Below, piece by piece: positions 43,626 through 54,600 of a DNA stretch of 64,000 nt. The position numbers and the translations under genes are program-made. The notes below the pieces were generated by a model. That model saw only the letters and a program-made list of their open reading frames with translations, did not search any database and was not told the DNA's origin. How positions within the stretch are numbered: position 1 is the stretch's first letter; the number at the start of each line of letters is the position of its first letter. The DNA comes from Sphingobacterium multivorum (GTDB lineage Bacteria > Bacteroidota > Bacteroidia > Sphingobacteriales > Sphingobacteriaceae), in assembly GCF_039511225.1 (NCBI RefSeq), contig NZ_CP154261.1, forward strand, positions 4,836,001 through 4,900,000, given 5' to 3'.

Positions 43626-45200
43626 TTAATCAATTCCATGCATCATCTTTTTTATTTTTTTGTTGCCTAGAATAAGAAATACAGCAGCCACCATAGGGAT
43701 CACTGTAAATACAGCAAAGAAGTAAGACATCGAATGAGATTCAGTAATCTTATCAATATACGACCCAATAAAGCCCCCTATAAAATTAGCTATGGCATTG
43801 GCACAAAACCAAAAACCAAACAATAACCCCAGGAATTTTTTGGGCGATAGTTTACTGACATAAGAAAGTCCAACCGGACCAATACACAATTCGCCCACTG
43901 TATGAAAAAAGTATGCCAATACCAGCCATATCATACTAACAGAGGCCGTCCTTGCACCGGTAGGAATCTCGGAGCTTCCAATAGATAGTGCTGCAAAACC
44001 AACTCCAACCAATGTCAGTCCCATTGCAAACTTAATTGGACCAGAAGGATTCCATACTTTCTCCCAGATCTTACTAAATGATGTAGCCAGCGTAATGATA
44101 AAGAAAGAATTTAACATCGGAAACCAGGATACAGTAACTTCCGAATTCATACCATAATACTCCCGATAAACCTTCCAAAGACACAAGGACCAGATGATCA
44201 CAAAAGAAATGCTCGAAAAAAGTATAATCATCGGGTATTTGCGTATGATTTTCTTCGCTAAAACAAACAGTACCCCAGTAATTACCACAATCGGCAAAAC
44301 CGTCAATGTAGCGTCGAACCATTTAAATAAAACCGCCACGTCACCACTCAATACCCGCTGTGTATAATTTTTTGCAAAGATCGTCATCGAGCCACCCGCT
44401 TGTTCAAAAGCTAAATGGAAGACAATACTTGACAACATAAAAATGGCTATTACAAGCAATCGATCACGCACAATATGTTGCGGATTTTCTTCTTGACCCG
44501 CTGCAATATCGGTTAGCTCTTCTTGTTTCTCGGGTGTATTTCCAATCTTTCCGAAGATGGGCTGCGCAAAATAAAATTGCAACATTCCCAAAAACATAAA
44601 TATTCCGGCAAGCCCAAAACCATAATGCCAGCCGATCTTCTCACCAATATAGCCGCATAGCATCATACCCAAAAATGCCCCTCCATTGATACCCATATAA
44701 AAAATGGTATACCCCGCATCCTTTTTACCGCCTTTATCTGGATATAATTTTCCTACCATCGAAGAAATATTGGGTTTGAACAGACCATTTCCCAAAACAA
44801 TCAGCACCAACCCTACCAAAAAAAAGCTTTTATTAAATCCCTCTAAAGCCATAGCGATATGCCCAAGAGTCATAATTATAGCCCCCACCATAATGGATTT
44901 TTTATATCCTGTAAGACGGTCGGCTATAATCCCGCCGAACAAGGGCGTTAAAAATACCATCCCGGTGTACAAACCGTAAAGCTTCATAGATTCGGAGTTG
45001 GTCCAGCCCCATCCTTGTTGGGCGATGGTAGAAACTAGAAAATTCACCAACAGCGCCCGCATACCATAATAGCTAAAACGCTCCCACATCTCTGTGAAGA
45101 ATAATACGAACAAGCCGGCTGGATGCCCTTGTACCAATACATGTTCCGCCCCTACTTTTTGCAAATGGGTTTCAAGAACAGCATTTTTTTCAAAATTCAT
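43626..45200 (-). CDS. POT/PTR family peptide transporter
   Basis: A 524-residue transporter, tandem paralogue of the gene at 41953. Motifs are EMWERFSYYGMRALL, GNGLFKPNISSMVGKLYPD, FYMGINGGAFLGMMLCGY and GELCIGPVGLSYVSKLSPKK. The main differences lie in the cytoplasmic loop near residue 225. The start ATG at 45200 begins MNFEKNAVLETH. Two copies with divergent loops might differ in peptide preference; nothing in the sequence decides this. Confidence 0.93.
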   Translation of the reverse strand: MNFEKNAVLETHLQKVGAEHVLVQGHPAGLFVLFFTEMWERFSYYGMRALLVNFLVSTIAQQGWGWTNSESMKLYGLYTGMVFLTPLFGGIIADRLTGYKKSIMVGAIIMTLGHIAMALEGFNKSFFLVGLVLIVLGNGLFKPNISSMVGKLYPDKGGKKDAGYTIFYMGINGGAFLGMMLCGYIGEKIGWHYGFGLAGIFMFLGMLQFYFAQPIFGKIGNTPEKQEELTDIAAGQEENPQHIVRDRLLVIAIFMLSSIVFHLAFEQAGGSMTIFAKNYTQRVLSGDVAVLFKWFDATLTVLPIVVITGVLFVLAKKIIRKYPMIILFSSISFVIIWSLCLWKVYREYYGMNSEVTVSWFPMLNSFFIITLATSFSKIWEKVWNPSGPIKFAMGLTLVGVGFAALSIGSSEIPTGARTASVSMIWLVLAYFFHTVGELCIGPVGLSYVSKLSPKKFLGLLFGFWFCANAIANFIGGFIGSYIDKITESHSMSYFFAVFTVIPMVAAVFLILGNKKIKKMMHGID

Positions 45201-45422
45201 GTTTTTTTAGTCGTTATTTTTCAAAATAAGGTAGTGCGATTTCCATTTATAAAGTATACCATCAGTAAATGGAAAAATCCGATGGTCCTCTACACCAAGA
45301 AAGTAGTTATTCACTCATCTTCATATACTCAAGCAAGATAGTGAAGATTTTAATAGGTTTCTAACAAATGGACTTCAGTTTTTTTAGTTGTTGCATCCGA
45401 GCAACACATCAATTAAAACCTA

Positions 45423-45468
45423 TTTAACTATTCGAGTTCTGTCCATAGACAGAACTCGAATAGTTAAA
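45423..45468. repeat. Perfect 21-base inverted repeat
   Basis: Bases 45423-45443 and 45448-45468 are exact inverted copies around CATA: TTTAACTATTCGAGTTCTGTC and its complement. It starts two bases after the stop codon of the isomerase-like gene on the minus strand. It can end transcription, but the stem is far longer than needed and has no separate T-run. Confidence 0.8.
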
Positions 45469-45470
45469 TT

Positions 45471-46361
45471 TTAAATCAAAGGACGCAAACGTTCCAATAA
45501 TTTTTTAGTAGCAAAAATACCCTCTTCCTCACTCAACTTACTTCCCTCATATTCAATCCCCACATAACCTTTGAATTTTGCCTTTTTAACAATCTTCAAC
45601 ATACGCTCATAGTCAATTTGCGTTTCATTACCATTGGCATCAAAATCATGTGTTTTGGCACTCACACCATGCGCATAAGGCATTAAATCCGTTACACCTT
45701 GGTAACGATCATACTCATAGAAATTACCAAGATCGGGTAAACTTCCACAATATTTACTACCCACTGCTTTTAATGTATTGGCCAACCAGTCACCATGCGA
45801 AGAGATACCACCATGGTTTTCTACAATAATGCTAATGCCCGCTTTTTTACCGATATCAGATAGTGTTGTTAAACTTTCAACAACACGCTTACTCACTTCC
45901 TCAGGCGTTCCTTTTCCAGCCGCATTGACACGAATGGCATGACAACCTAAGAAATTAGCTGCAGAAATCCACTTATAATGGTTTTGCACAGCTTGTTTTC
46001 TCTTTGTTTCATCTTCGTCACCGAGATTTCCTTCACCATCAATCATAATAAGTACATTACGTACACCATTATCTTTCGCGCGCATATTTAGCTCAGTAAG
46101 GTAATTATTATCATTAGCCTTATCTTTAAAAAACTGATTCACATATTCTACCCCATAGATACCGTATTTTTTGGCAGCCAATACCGGAAAATCCAAATTG
46201 TTCAAATCTCCCTTAAACAAGGATTTATGCAATGACCATTCAGCCAAGGAAATGTCAAACCAATCTTTCTTTGCTGCCGCAAAACTCTCCAATGAGGGAG
46301 CTAATGCGATACCAGCAGATGCTAGCGCAAGGTTTTTAAGAAAATCTCTTCTTGAATTCAT
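45471..46361 (-). CDS. Tat-exported sugar isomerase/epimerase-like TIM barrel
   Basis: A 296-residue protein of the xylose-isomerase-like TIM-barrel family. A twin-arginine-type start (MNSRRDFLKN) implies periplasmic export. Metal-site patterns are seen in IIVENHGGISSHG (about 180), SLPDLGNFYEYD and GYVGIEYEGSKLSEEEGI (about 270). The substrate is unknown. It is 22 bases after a LutA-like gene in the same direction and ends in the 21-base hairpin. Such proteins occur with sugar oxidoreductases in Bacteroidota. Confidence 0.85.
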   Translation of the reverse strand: MNSRRDFLKNLALASAGIALAPSLESFAAAKKDWFDISLAEWSLHKSLFKGDLNNLDFPVLAAKKYGIYGVEYVNQFFKDKANDNNYLTELNMRAKDNGVRNVLIMIDGEGNLGDEDETKRKQAVQNHYKWISAANFLGCHAIRVNAAGKGTPEEVSKRVVESLTTLSDIGKKAGISIIVENHGGISSHGDWLANTLKAVGSKYCGSLPDLGNFYEYDRYQGVTDLMPYAHGVSAKTHDFDANGNETQIDYERMLKIVKKAKFKGYVGIEYEGSKLSEEEGIFATKKLLERLRPLI

Positions 46362-46383
46362 GTGTTTAGATTTAATGTGTTAT

Positions 46384-47112
46384 TTAAATATTTCCCCAGC
46401 CAGTGGTCAACACATCAACGAGGTGCATCGTCTGAATGGGTAATTTATGTTTATCGATATAAGATTGAAGCTGTAGCAAACAAGATGAATCAGTGGAAAT
46501 AATATAATCCGCATTCAGATCAAGTGCATTGCGCACTTTTTGCTCAGCCATTGCTGCGGATATTCCTTCGAATTTAACGGCAAAACTTCCCCCAAACCCA
46601 CAACATGTCTCGCTATCTTTCACCTCCACCATCTCCAAACCTAAGACCTTACTCAATAATTTCCGTGGTTCCTCTTTAATTTTGCACTCTCGCAAAGCCG
46701 AGCAAGAATCATGGTACACCGCAACACCCTCCAATTCAGCTCCAAAATACTCTTTTTTTAGCACGTTTACTAAAAAATCAGAGATTTCCATCACCTGTTG
46801 TTGTATTTTATGACATTGATGGGAATCTGCCGAATTTGCGAATAAATCATTATAAGCATGTCGTACCATACCAGTACAGGACGCCGAAGGAGAAATAATC
46901 ACATGATCTCCCGAGAAGTCACCTAAAAACTTCCGTCCGACCTGTTTCGCATCATCCCAAAATCCAGCATTATAGGCCGGCTGGCCACAGCATGTCTGCT
47001 CAGGATTATAGACGACCTCGCAACCGACTTTTTCTAATAAACGAACCGTATTAAAAGCGGTTTCAGGGTAAAGCTGATCTATAAAACAAGGAACAAAAAG
47101 TTCTACTTTCAT
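46384..47112 (-). CDS. LutA/YkgE-type (Fe-S)-binding protein
   Basis: A 242-residue cytoplasmic protein with two CCG domains: CCGQPAYNAGFWDDA (about 45) and CCGFGGSFAVKFEGIS (about 178), with cysteines for an iron-sulfur cluster. LutA is one subunit of the L-lactate oxidation complex; LutB and LutC are not in the window. I choose the ATG at 47112 (MKVELFVPCF) because the longer frame from 47127 adds residues not seen in the family. It follows the UMF1 transporter by about 20 bases. Confidence 0.87.
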   Translation of the reverse strand: MKVELFVPCFIDQLYPETAFNTVRLLEKVGCEVVYNPEQTCCGQPAYNAGFWDDAKQVGRKFLGDFSGDHVIISPSASCTGMVRHAYNDLFANSADSHQCHKIQQQVMEISDFLVNVLKKEYFGAELEGVAVYHDSCSALRECKIKEEPRKLLSKVLGLEMVEVKDSETCCGFGGSFAVKFEGISAAMAEQKVRNALDLNADYIISTDSSCLLQLQSYIDKHKLPIQTMHLVDVLTTGWGNI

Positions 47113-47132
47113 ATGCAATTCAATCAATAAAA

Positions 47133-48431
47133 TTAAGATTTATTGGATACTAATATCCGGACCAAAAGTAACAATCCAATTACAAAAAATAAAGAAAGAA
47201 CCAATGCCGAATATCGAATATTATGTGTTACCTGTTCTATAAACCCGAATGAGAATAATCCAATGACAATAGCAACTTTTTCTGTAACGTCATAAAAAGA
47301 GAAGAAAGCCGTCGTATCTTTAATATCCGTCGGAATTAACTTAGAATAGGTTGAACGTGATAAGGACTGAATCCCGCCCATCACTAAACCGACCAGTGCA
47401 GCAATTATATAAAACTGAAGTGGAGTAGATAAATAAAATGCTGCAATACAGATGCCGATCCAGATCATCACCACAACGATCAACACCTTAATATTTCCAA
47501 AAAGCGTAGATAAATAAGACATTAAAAATGCACCTAAGATAGCCACGAGCTGGATGAGAAGAATTGTTGCAATCAACCTTTCTGCGCCTAAATGCAAAAT
47601 TTTCTCCCCAAAAGAAGAGGCTACAATCATCAAGGTCTGAACACCAATTGCATAAAAGAAAAAAGCCGGCAAAAACTGTTTTATTTCTGGAATACCTTTG
47701 ATCTTTTGGATAACATGGCCGAATTCATCCCGTACATTCTGTACAAAACTCTTACCGGTGTTATTCTCGGTCGCATCAATTTTAGGCAGGTATTTAAAAG
47801 GGATCATTGAAAACCCAAGCCACCACAATCCGACCATTAGAAACGATATACGAGCCGGTAGTGAAGCATCTGTAATACCAAACCATTCAGGTTTAAGCAC
47901 CACTATAAAACAAAGAATCTGTAAAGTGACACAGCCAATATATCCATAAGCAAAACCTTGCGCACTCACTTTATCTTGTTGATCGACAGTCGCCAAAAGC
48001 GGTAAATAAGAATTGTTAAACAAAACACCGCCAATATACCCCATCGCTGCAAGCACAAAACAAATGATGCCAATTTCCAACGTTTCAAGCTTGAAGAAAA
48101 ATAAGCACATACATGCAACCGCTCCAACATAGGTGAAAAATTTCATAATCTGTTTCTTTTTCCCCTTTGCATCAGCGTAGGAAGAAATAAAGGGCAAAGA
48201 AAAAGACATCAGCAAATAGGCAAAGGCCAAAGAAAAATTGGAAAGTGCGGTATTGACGACTTCAATCCCAAAGAAACGAACAACATCACCATGCTCTTTT
48301 GTCGTCGTAATTGCGGTATAATAAACAGGGAATATCGTGGAAGTAATAACAAGGTTGTAAGCAGAATTGGCCCAATCGAACATGGCCCAAGAACGAATCA
48401 ATTTTTTATTGTTTTTTACAATTGCTTCCAT
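47133..48431 (-). CDS. UMF1 family MFS transporter
   Basis: A 432-residue inner-membrane protein of the UMF1/Atg22-like MFS branch, with about 12 membrane segments. The start KNNKKLIRSWAMFDWANSAYN is diagnostic of the family, and GVLFNNSYLP and GGIQSLSRSTYSKLIP (about 345) are other marks. Yeast Atg22 exports amino acids; the bacterial substrate is unknown. It is in line with the LutA-like and isomerase-like genes, which suggests one operon. Confidence 0.9.
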   Translation of the reverse strand: MEAIVKNNKKLIRSWAMFDWANSAYNLVITSTIFPVYYTAITTTKEHGDVVRFFGIEVVNTALSNFSLAFAYLLMSFSLPFISSYADAKGKKKQIMKFFTYVGAVACMCLFFFKLETLEIGIICFVLAAMGYIGGVLFNNSYLPLLATVDQQDKVSAQGFAYGYIGCVTLQILCFIVVLKPEWFGITDASLPARISFLMVGLWWLGFSMIPFKYLPKIDATENNTGKSFVQNVRDEFGHVIQKIKGIPEIKQFLPAFFFYAIGVQTLMIVASSFGEKILHLGAERLIATILLIQLVAILGAFLMSYLSTLFGNIKVLIVVVMIWIGICIAAFYLSTPLQFYIIAALVGLVMGGIQSLSRSTYSKLIPTDIKDTTAFFSFYDVTEKVAIVIGLFSFGFIEQVTHNIRYSALVLSLFFVIGLLLLVRILVSNKS

Positions 48432-48441
48432 TTAAATTGGC

Positions 48442-49761
48442 TTAATAAGTTTGACGAATATAAGTAATTATTTTAGCCATTTCTTTACGAATTACACTTG
48501 CTCGATCATCTATATAATTATTGTTCATAAAAGAAAATGCCAAGCGCCTTCCTGTCCGCGTAATCAGATAACCGCTCTGATTATAGACAGATGTAATCGT
48601 TCCCGTTTTAGCAAAAACAAACGGTTCACCGAGATCTTTGCTATAGGTACGTTTTAGGGTGCCATCGACACCTCCAGCCGGAAAAAGACGGAAACGCTCT
48701 TGCTCATCCGGTAACTTATTTTTCAAGAGGACCAATAGATCTACATTATTCTGCGGAGTCACCTTGTTATAGGACGACAGGCCCGATCCATCAAATAAGG
48801 CGACCTCAGCTGAAAAGTACTTATAAACGTTATTCTTCATCCAGTCCCGTACCAAGTAAGTATCAAATTGACTGAATTGTTTCCACGAACACATCATCAA
48901 AAACTGTTCAGCAATAAAATTATCACTTGGCAACATCATTTCACGGATTAAATTTTTGGTACTGCCGGAATAGAGTATCTTGGTATTGCTTGGTTTTTGG
49001 TAAGATAGCAAGGTGACGGATTTACCTAGACTATCCGACAATAATTTAGTAAATAAGCTATCAGAATAGATAAATGGAACTTCATTGACATAACCGCTGG
49101 GAATGGAGTGCTTGGACATCCAAAAGGAATTTGCACGAAATGACCGGGAAAGTTCAAAATCGCCCACCTTGGGTTCCGGCAAAAAATCCAGTGAATTTTG
49201 AAAACTTGCTGGAGAGGTCGATAGATAATTATAACCTTTTTGTCGAAAAGTGACCACATTGCCATAAATAGGAAATGTACTGATTTCAGGTTGATAGTAA
49301 GCCTCAAAATCTTCCATAGCCCAACCATGCGCAAAGAACTTATTCTTCATTGTTCCTGGTACAACAAAAATGCGTTTATTCGTATTTTTCAAAAAGTTGT
49401 ATACTACCCGGGTATCTAAACGATTATGCAGAAAGGTCGGATCACCAGTCCCCCAGATAAGCAACGAGTCTCCGCGTTCCACATACTCCAAACCAGGTAT
49501 TGAATCGCCCAACAGTGCCAGTGCAGCATACGTGGTATACATTTTCGTATTGGAAGCCGGCGTAAAATGCTTATTGCCGTTTATGTCCATGACATATTTA
49601 TTGGCATTGAGGTCGTATAAAGAAAAACCAACAAAATGATCATTTAATATTTTAGATTCTTGAAATAGCTGATAAACATCCTCAAAGCTCTGAGCTTTAG
49701 CTACAAAAGTAGCAGCGGGCAGAAACCAAAGCAGCAATAATGCACTTAAAATTTTTTTCAT
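48442..49761 (-). CDS. dacB: D-alanyl-D-alanine carboxypeptidase/PBP4 (S13)
   Basis: A periplasmic 439-residue serine peptidase that trims or cuts peptidoglycan cross-links. S13 motifs in order: SNTK (catalytic serine and lysine, in FTPASNTKMYTTYAAL), SxN as SSYN in DGSGLSSYNKVTP, and KTGT in FVFAKTGTITSVYNQSG. The start at 49761 (MKKILSALLL) gives a clean signal peptide; a longer frame to 49824 adds a non-signal region. It is somewhat shorter than E. coli PBP4, so the extra domain inserted between motifs is smaller. It lies after the UMF1 gene's upstream side with a gap of 10 bases. Confidence 0.9.
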   Translation of the reverse strand: MKKILSALLLLWFLPAATFVAKAQSFEDVYQLFQESKILNDHFVGFSLYDLNANKYVMDINGNKHFTPASNTKMYTTYAALALLGDSIPGLEYVERGDSLLIWGTGDPTFLHNRLDTRVVYNFLKNTNKRIFVVPGTMKNKFFAHGWAMEDFEAYYQPEISTFPIYGNVVTFRQKGYNYLSTSPASFQNSLDFLPEPKVGDFELSRSFRANSFWMSKHSIPSGYVNEVPFIYSDSLFTKLLSDSLGKSVTLLSYQKPSNTKILYSGSTKNLIREMMLPSDNFIAEQFLMMCSWKQFSQFDTYLVRDWMKNNVYKYFSAEVALFDGSGLSSYNKVTPQNNVDLLVLLKNKLPDEQERFRLFPAGGVDGTLKRTYSKDLGEPFVFAKTGTITSVYNQSGYLITRTGRRLAFSFMNNNYIDDRASVIRKEMAKIITYIRQTY

Positions 49762-49849
49762 CAGTTCAAACATACAAAAAACTGCATGAACTCCCTTTCG
49801 TCTATTGCCAAAATTCAGATACAAATCCTTTGATCAGACACAAACCCTT

Positions 49850-49891
49850 AACAAGGAAAGGGGGAGACATCCGCCTCCCCCTTTCCTTGTT
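49850..49891 (-). terminator. Strong terminator of the susC-susD operon
   Basis: AACAAGGAAAGGGGGAG (49850-49866) pairs with CTCCCCCTTTCCTTGTT (49875-49891), a perfect 17-base stem. It lies 14 bases after the SusD stop. Confidence 0.88.
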
Positions 49892-49905
49892 AAAACTATC
49901 AAAAA

Positions 49906-51621
49906 TTAATACCCTTGATTTTGTGTCAGAGCTCCACCACTTCTGTCAATCTGCGATTGTGGAATTGGGAAGTAATCATTTTGTGGCTTATAGTTTAAAC
50001 CTTTATAACGGGACATAAAACCACCTTCAAACGTTGCATAGCTTTCCAATACAGTTTTCGCCTCACCCCAACGCACGAGGTCATAGAAACGATGTCCTTC
50101 CATCGCCAATTCTAAACGACGTTCAAAACGAACGGCTTTACGCGCATAGTTTTGGTCTGGGAAAGAAGTATAGGGTTTAACAACATATACTGCCGCCGCA
50201 ACATTATCGCCAGTCGTTTTAGGAGGTAGTTTTGCCGCACGTTCACGAACTGCATTTACCAGATTCATCGCAGCACCTAAGTCGCCCAATTCAACTTGAC
50301 ATTCGGCTGCCATTAAAACAACATCAGCTAAACGAATAATATTAACATCCAAGTCAGTAATATATGCCGCTCCTGACGCCGTATGTGTCGCATGCAGACT
50401 CTTCGGAATCATTGTTTTTATACCAACAAATGGTCCTCCCGAGCTCACCTCACGAATCCATGCATCGCCTGGCATGACACCATAATCATAGAAATTTACA
50501 CCTCTACGACCAACCGTATAATCCAACCGTGGATCAAAACGAAGCGTCACATCAAGTTTGTATGTTTTCTTTGCCTCATCAGACAAACCGAAATCTGATT
50601 TATATGGATTATTGCGATAAGAACCATCCAACAATGGTAAGCCATTTGCATCGACTTTATACGCATTGACCAAATCAATAGTCGGCTGATAGAAACCACA
50701 ACAACCTACAGGATTACTTCCATTTAATCCAGACAACATATCGCCAACATTGGCATTGTCACCAGATCCATCTGGGTTAATCACGTGTTTCGACACCAGT
50801 AATGCCTCTGGGCCGTCTTTTGTAAGTACGTCAAAGTTATTTTGATACGGCATCGTACGAAGATCCTTTGCACCGATAACGTCTTTAAACAAGGCCAATG
50901 CATCAGCATATTTTTTCTGGTATAAATAAACCTTACCTAAATATGCCTTAGCGATATTTTTATCCATACGGCCTGATTGTTGGTTGATCTTAGTGGCAGG
51001 AAGATTATCCACTGCAAATTTTAGATCGTCGATGATCTTAGGCAATACATCATCTTTATTAGGTTTAACCTTGGCCTCATCCACCGTCATAGTCTCATCC
51101 ACGTAGGCTAAGTTTTTGAAAACACGCCAGAGGTAAAAATAATAATGTGCACGCAATAACCTGGCTTCACCTTGAATTTGCTTTGCACGGTCCGCAGTCA
51201 CTGTTTTTGCACCAGCCTGATCCGCATTCAAAAGTCGTAACGTATTATTTGCTCTGAGCACACCCTCATAGTATACCTCCCACATCTGGCTCAGGTTATC
51301 ATTAGAACTATTTGGTGTATGAAACTCGATCATATTCATATTAGGTTGATCGGTAGCTTCAGAACCTTTATGGGCGTTATCCCCCGCAACCTCTCCAAAC
51401 AACCACTGGCTAGGTGCTGAAGAATAGTTTCCCCAAGTACCATTGACATTGCCATTTAAAATGCCGTATGCACCAATCAATTCAGCTTCAATACCCTTTG
51501 AGTTAGCAACCTGCGTGTCAGACAACTCCCCCTGTGGAATACGTTCCAGGAAAGATTTACCACAAGAAGATAGCAAAGCCATTGATATTCCGAGAACGAC
51601 GATTATATTTCTTTTTTTCAT
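49906..51621 (-). CDS. SusD/RagB family outer-membrane lipoprotein
   Basis: Outer-surface glycan- or peptide-binding lipoprotein that caps the SusC channel, 571 residues. The ATG at 51621 (MKKRNIIVV) gives a lipoprotein signal ending LLSSC. The SusD N-terminal TPR region has LERIPQGELSDTQV, AELIGAYGILNG and EARLLRAHYYFYLWRVF; the C-terminal has AVRFERRLELAMEGHRFYDLVRWGEA and YFPIPQSQIDRS. No sugar-cleaving gene is directly beside the pair, so the ligand is unknown. It follows susC by 32 bases. Confidence 0.94.
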   Translation of the reverse strand: MKKRNIIVVLGISMALLSSCGKSFLERIPQGELSDTQVANSKGIEAELIGAYGILNGNVNGTWGNYSSAPSQWLFGEVAGDNAHKGSEATDQPNMNMIEFHTPNSSNDNLSQMWEVYYEGVLRANNTLRLLNADQAGAKTVTADRAKQIQGEARLLRAHYYFYLWRVFKNLAYVDETMTVDEAKVKPNKDDVLPKIIDDLKFAVDNLPATKINQQSGRMDKNIAKAYLGKVYLYQKKYADALALFKDVIGAKDLRTMPYQNNFDVLTKDGPEALLVSKHVINPDGSGDNANVGDMLSGLNGSNPVGCCGFYQPTIDLVNAYKVDANGLPLLDGSYRNNPYKSDFGLSDEAKKTYKLDVTLRFDPRLDYTVGRRGVNFYDYGVMPGDAWIREVSSGGPFVGIKTMIPKSLHATHTASGAAYITDLDVNIIRLADVVLMAAECQVELGDLGAAMNLVNAVRERAAKLPPKTTGDNVAAAVYVVKPYTSFPDQNYARKAVRFERRLELAMEGHRFYDLVRWGEAKTVLESYATFEGGFMSRYKGLNYKPQNDYFPIPQSQIDRSGGALTQNQGY

Positions 51622-51653
51622 TTCAATCAAATTTTAACTTAAATCATTAAACC

Positions 51654-54600
51654 TTAAAAACCAAGACTCACACCCAACATATACTGACGTGCTTGTGGAT
51701 ACACTCCGAAGTCTACCCCCAAAGCAGAATATGTTGAAGGTGTTGCACTTACTTCTGGGTCTAGGCCTTGATATTTTGTGATTGTAAATAGATTTGTTGC
51801 ACCAATATAGGCACGCAATTTTTTGATACCGGTATTATTACCGAACACCTTATTTGTATCAAAATTATATCCAACCTGCAGATTCTTCAACTTTAAGAAG
51901 CTCGCATCCTGAACGTAATAGCTCGAAGAAGCATATTCGTACGCCGATGCCCCCACCACTTGCGACGGAATCATGCTTGAAGGATTTGTTTTGGCATCCC
52001 ATGCGTCTAAGACACGTACACTTTTTTGGCCTCTAAATACGCCAAAATCCGTAAAATAACGCGTCGCCTCATAATTTTGGTTACCCTTTGACCCATAGAA
52101 ATAAGCCATAAAGTCAAAATTTTTATAAGATGCATTGATATTGAATGAGTACACAAAATCAGGATGTGGACTACCTATGATCGTACGATCGCTGGCATCG
52201 ATTTTTCCATCACCGTTAATATCCGCAAATTTAAGTCCGCCTGCTCGCGATTTTCCATCCTCATATTTGGCCACGCTTGCATTTGACATATCTGCATCCG
52301 AATAGATACCGATTACCTTATAACCATAAAAAGCACCAATTGGCTCTCCTGGTTTTAAGATAGAAGTTTCCATACTTCTAAAGCTACCGTAAACCTGTTG
52401 AGTAACAGAAGGCGCCAAGGCAACAACTTTGTTCACATTTCGCGATATTGTAGCCGACAGATCGAATTTAAATTGGCTTTCTTGACGTCTTCCATAATGG
52501 TAATTCAATGAAAACTCAACCCCTTTGTTTTGCATATCACCAATATTTACATAAGGTGATCCCGCACGACCGGCGGCAACCGCTGGTAATGGTAGCAGGT
52601 ATAACATGTCTTTCGTTTTCTTGTTATACCAGTCGAAAGAACCATCAAAGTCACCTTGGGCAAGCGTAAAGTCCAAACCAATGTTCAATGCGGATACTTG
52701 TTCCCATTTTACATCAGGATTATTATACGCATTCTGCCACATACCCGATGTTAAACTTCCATCGATTGGATAAGAAGAAGAATTAATAGCAACTTGATAA
52801 CGATTTAAATATTGGTTAGCTGGAATACGTTGGTTACCCGTTACCCCATAACCTGCTCTGATTTTTAGGTCAGAAATCCATGAAACACCTTTCATGAACT
52901 CTTCTTGCGACAAACGCCAAGCCGCACTCGCCCCTGGGAACGTTCCATACTTGTTGTTCGGTCCAAAGTTAGAAGAACCATCGCGACGTACAGTTGCACT
53001 TAAGATATAACGATCTTTGAACGAATAATCCACTTTTCCAAAGATCGAAAACAGTGATCCAATTGCACCCGAACCATCACTTACACGACCTGTAGATGCA
53101 GCACCCAAATAGAGATAATCAAGACTTGACATCGTGAAAAAGCCATTTCCTTTTCCTGAAATTTGTCTATTACGGTTTTGAATTGCCTCTGTACCCGCAA
53201 GAATACTTAACGTATGCTCGTCATTAAATGTCGCTTTGTAATTTAATGTATTTGTCCAGGTCCATTCTTTATTCAATCCAAAATATTCATTTATTCCATT
53301 ATTAAAACTTCCTTCTGTAAATTCAGGATTTGGATAAGTATAAGAAACACCATTGTAATTCTCATACTTCATACCAAAGCTGCTTCGGAAGGTCAAACCT
53401 GAGACAATATCAAATTCACCGAAAACGTTACCGAAAAACATATTGCTCTTGTTTCTATTGTCTTTTGCACGGTAAGCAATAGCTACCGGATTTTCACCAT
53501 TACCAAATTGGCCACCAACGGATCCCGCAAAATTTCCACCTTCATCATATACTGGAATAATATTGTGTATACGATATGCAAAACCTAATGCACTACCTTC
53601 ACCGATATAATCACCAGCAACATTGGTATTTACACCTACACCAAATCCCTCCGTAAAGCTATATTGCATATTCTCCCCAAAACGCAATTTATTGTTGAAA
53701 GCCGAAAAACGCGTATTTGAACGAAGATTGTATTTTTCGAACCCCGTGTGAATAATTGTCCCTTTTTGTTTCAGATAACCACCAGAAATCGCGTATGAAG
53801 CGTTCTCTCCGCCGCCTAAAACACTAAGCTGATGTGATTGTGTGGGGGCATTTTGAGACAAAGCATCAAACCAGTTCGTTCCGGCCTTATTTGCTTTCGT
53901 AATCTGATAGAAGTCCGAACGGCTGCTTGCATCGTATTTATATTTTGACATATCGATATCCGCTGCAGTGATTACATCTTTACCGCCTACTTTAGGTCCA
54001 GCGATAAGATAGTCCGGAAGCACATTATTTGTGCCATTTAATCTATTTTCTATATCCAAAGTTTGTTGTGGAGACAACATTTTTGGAAAACGTGAGCTGT
54101 TTGGTACTTGTACACCATAGTAAGAATCAAGGTTAAATTGAGGTTTTCCCTCTTTACCAATTTTAGTTGTAATAATTACGACACCGTTGTTTGCGCGTGA
54201 ACCATAAATTGAAGCTGCTGATGCATCTTTTAACACCTGCATTGTTTCAATATCATTTTGATTCAACCAGCTTAACTTTCCTTCATAAGGCACTCCATCA
54301 ATAATGTAAAGAGGTTCATTGTTGTTAATCGTACTATAGCCACGAATTTTAATCTGTGGTGTAGAACCAGGAGCGCCGTCCACTACGATCTGAACCCCTG
54401 TTGCTCGCCCTTGCAATGCCTCAACAGCACTCGCAGCCGGTGTGGTCTTCAATTCCTTCACATTGACAACAGCGACCGCACCTGTTAAATCTTTCTTACG
54501 CTGTGCCGAATAACCTGTCACAACGACCTCTTCCAAGGCATCTTCTGAACCGCTCAACGAAATGGCAAGATCAGCTTTTGAAGAAACAGTAACTTCAGTG

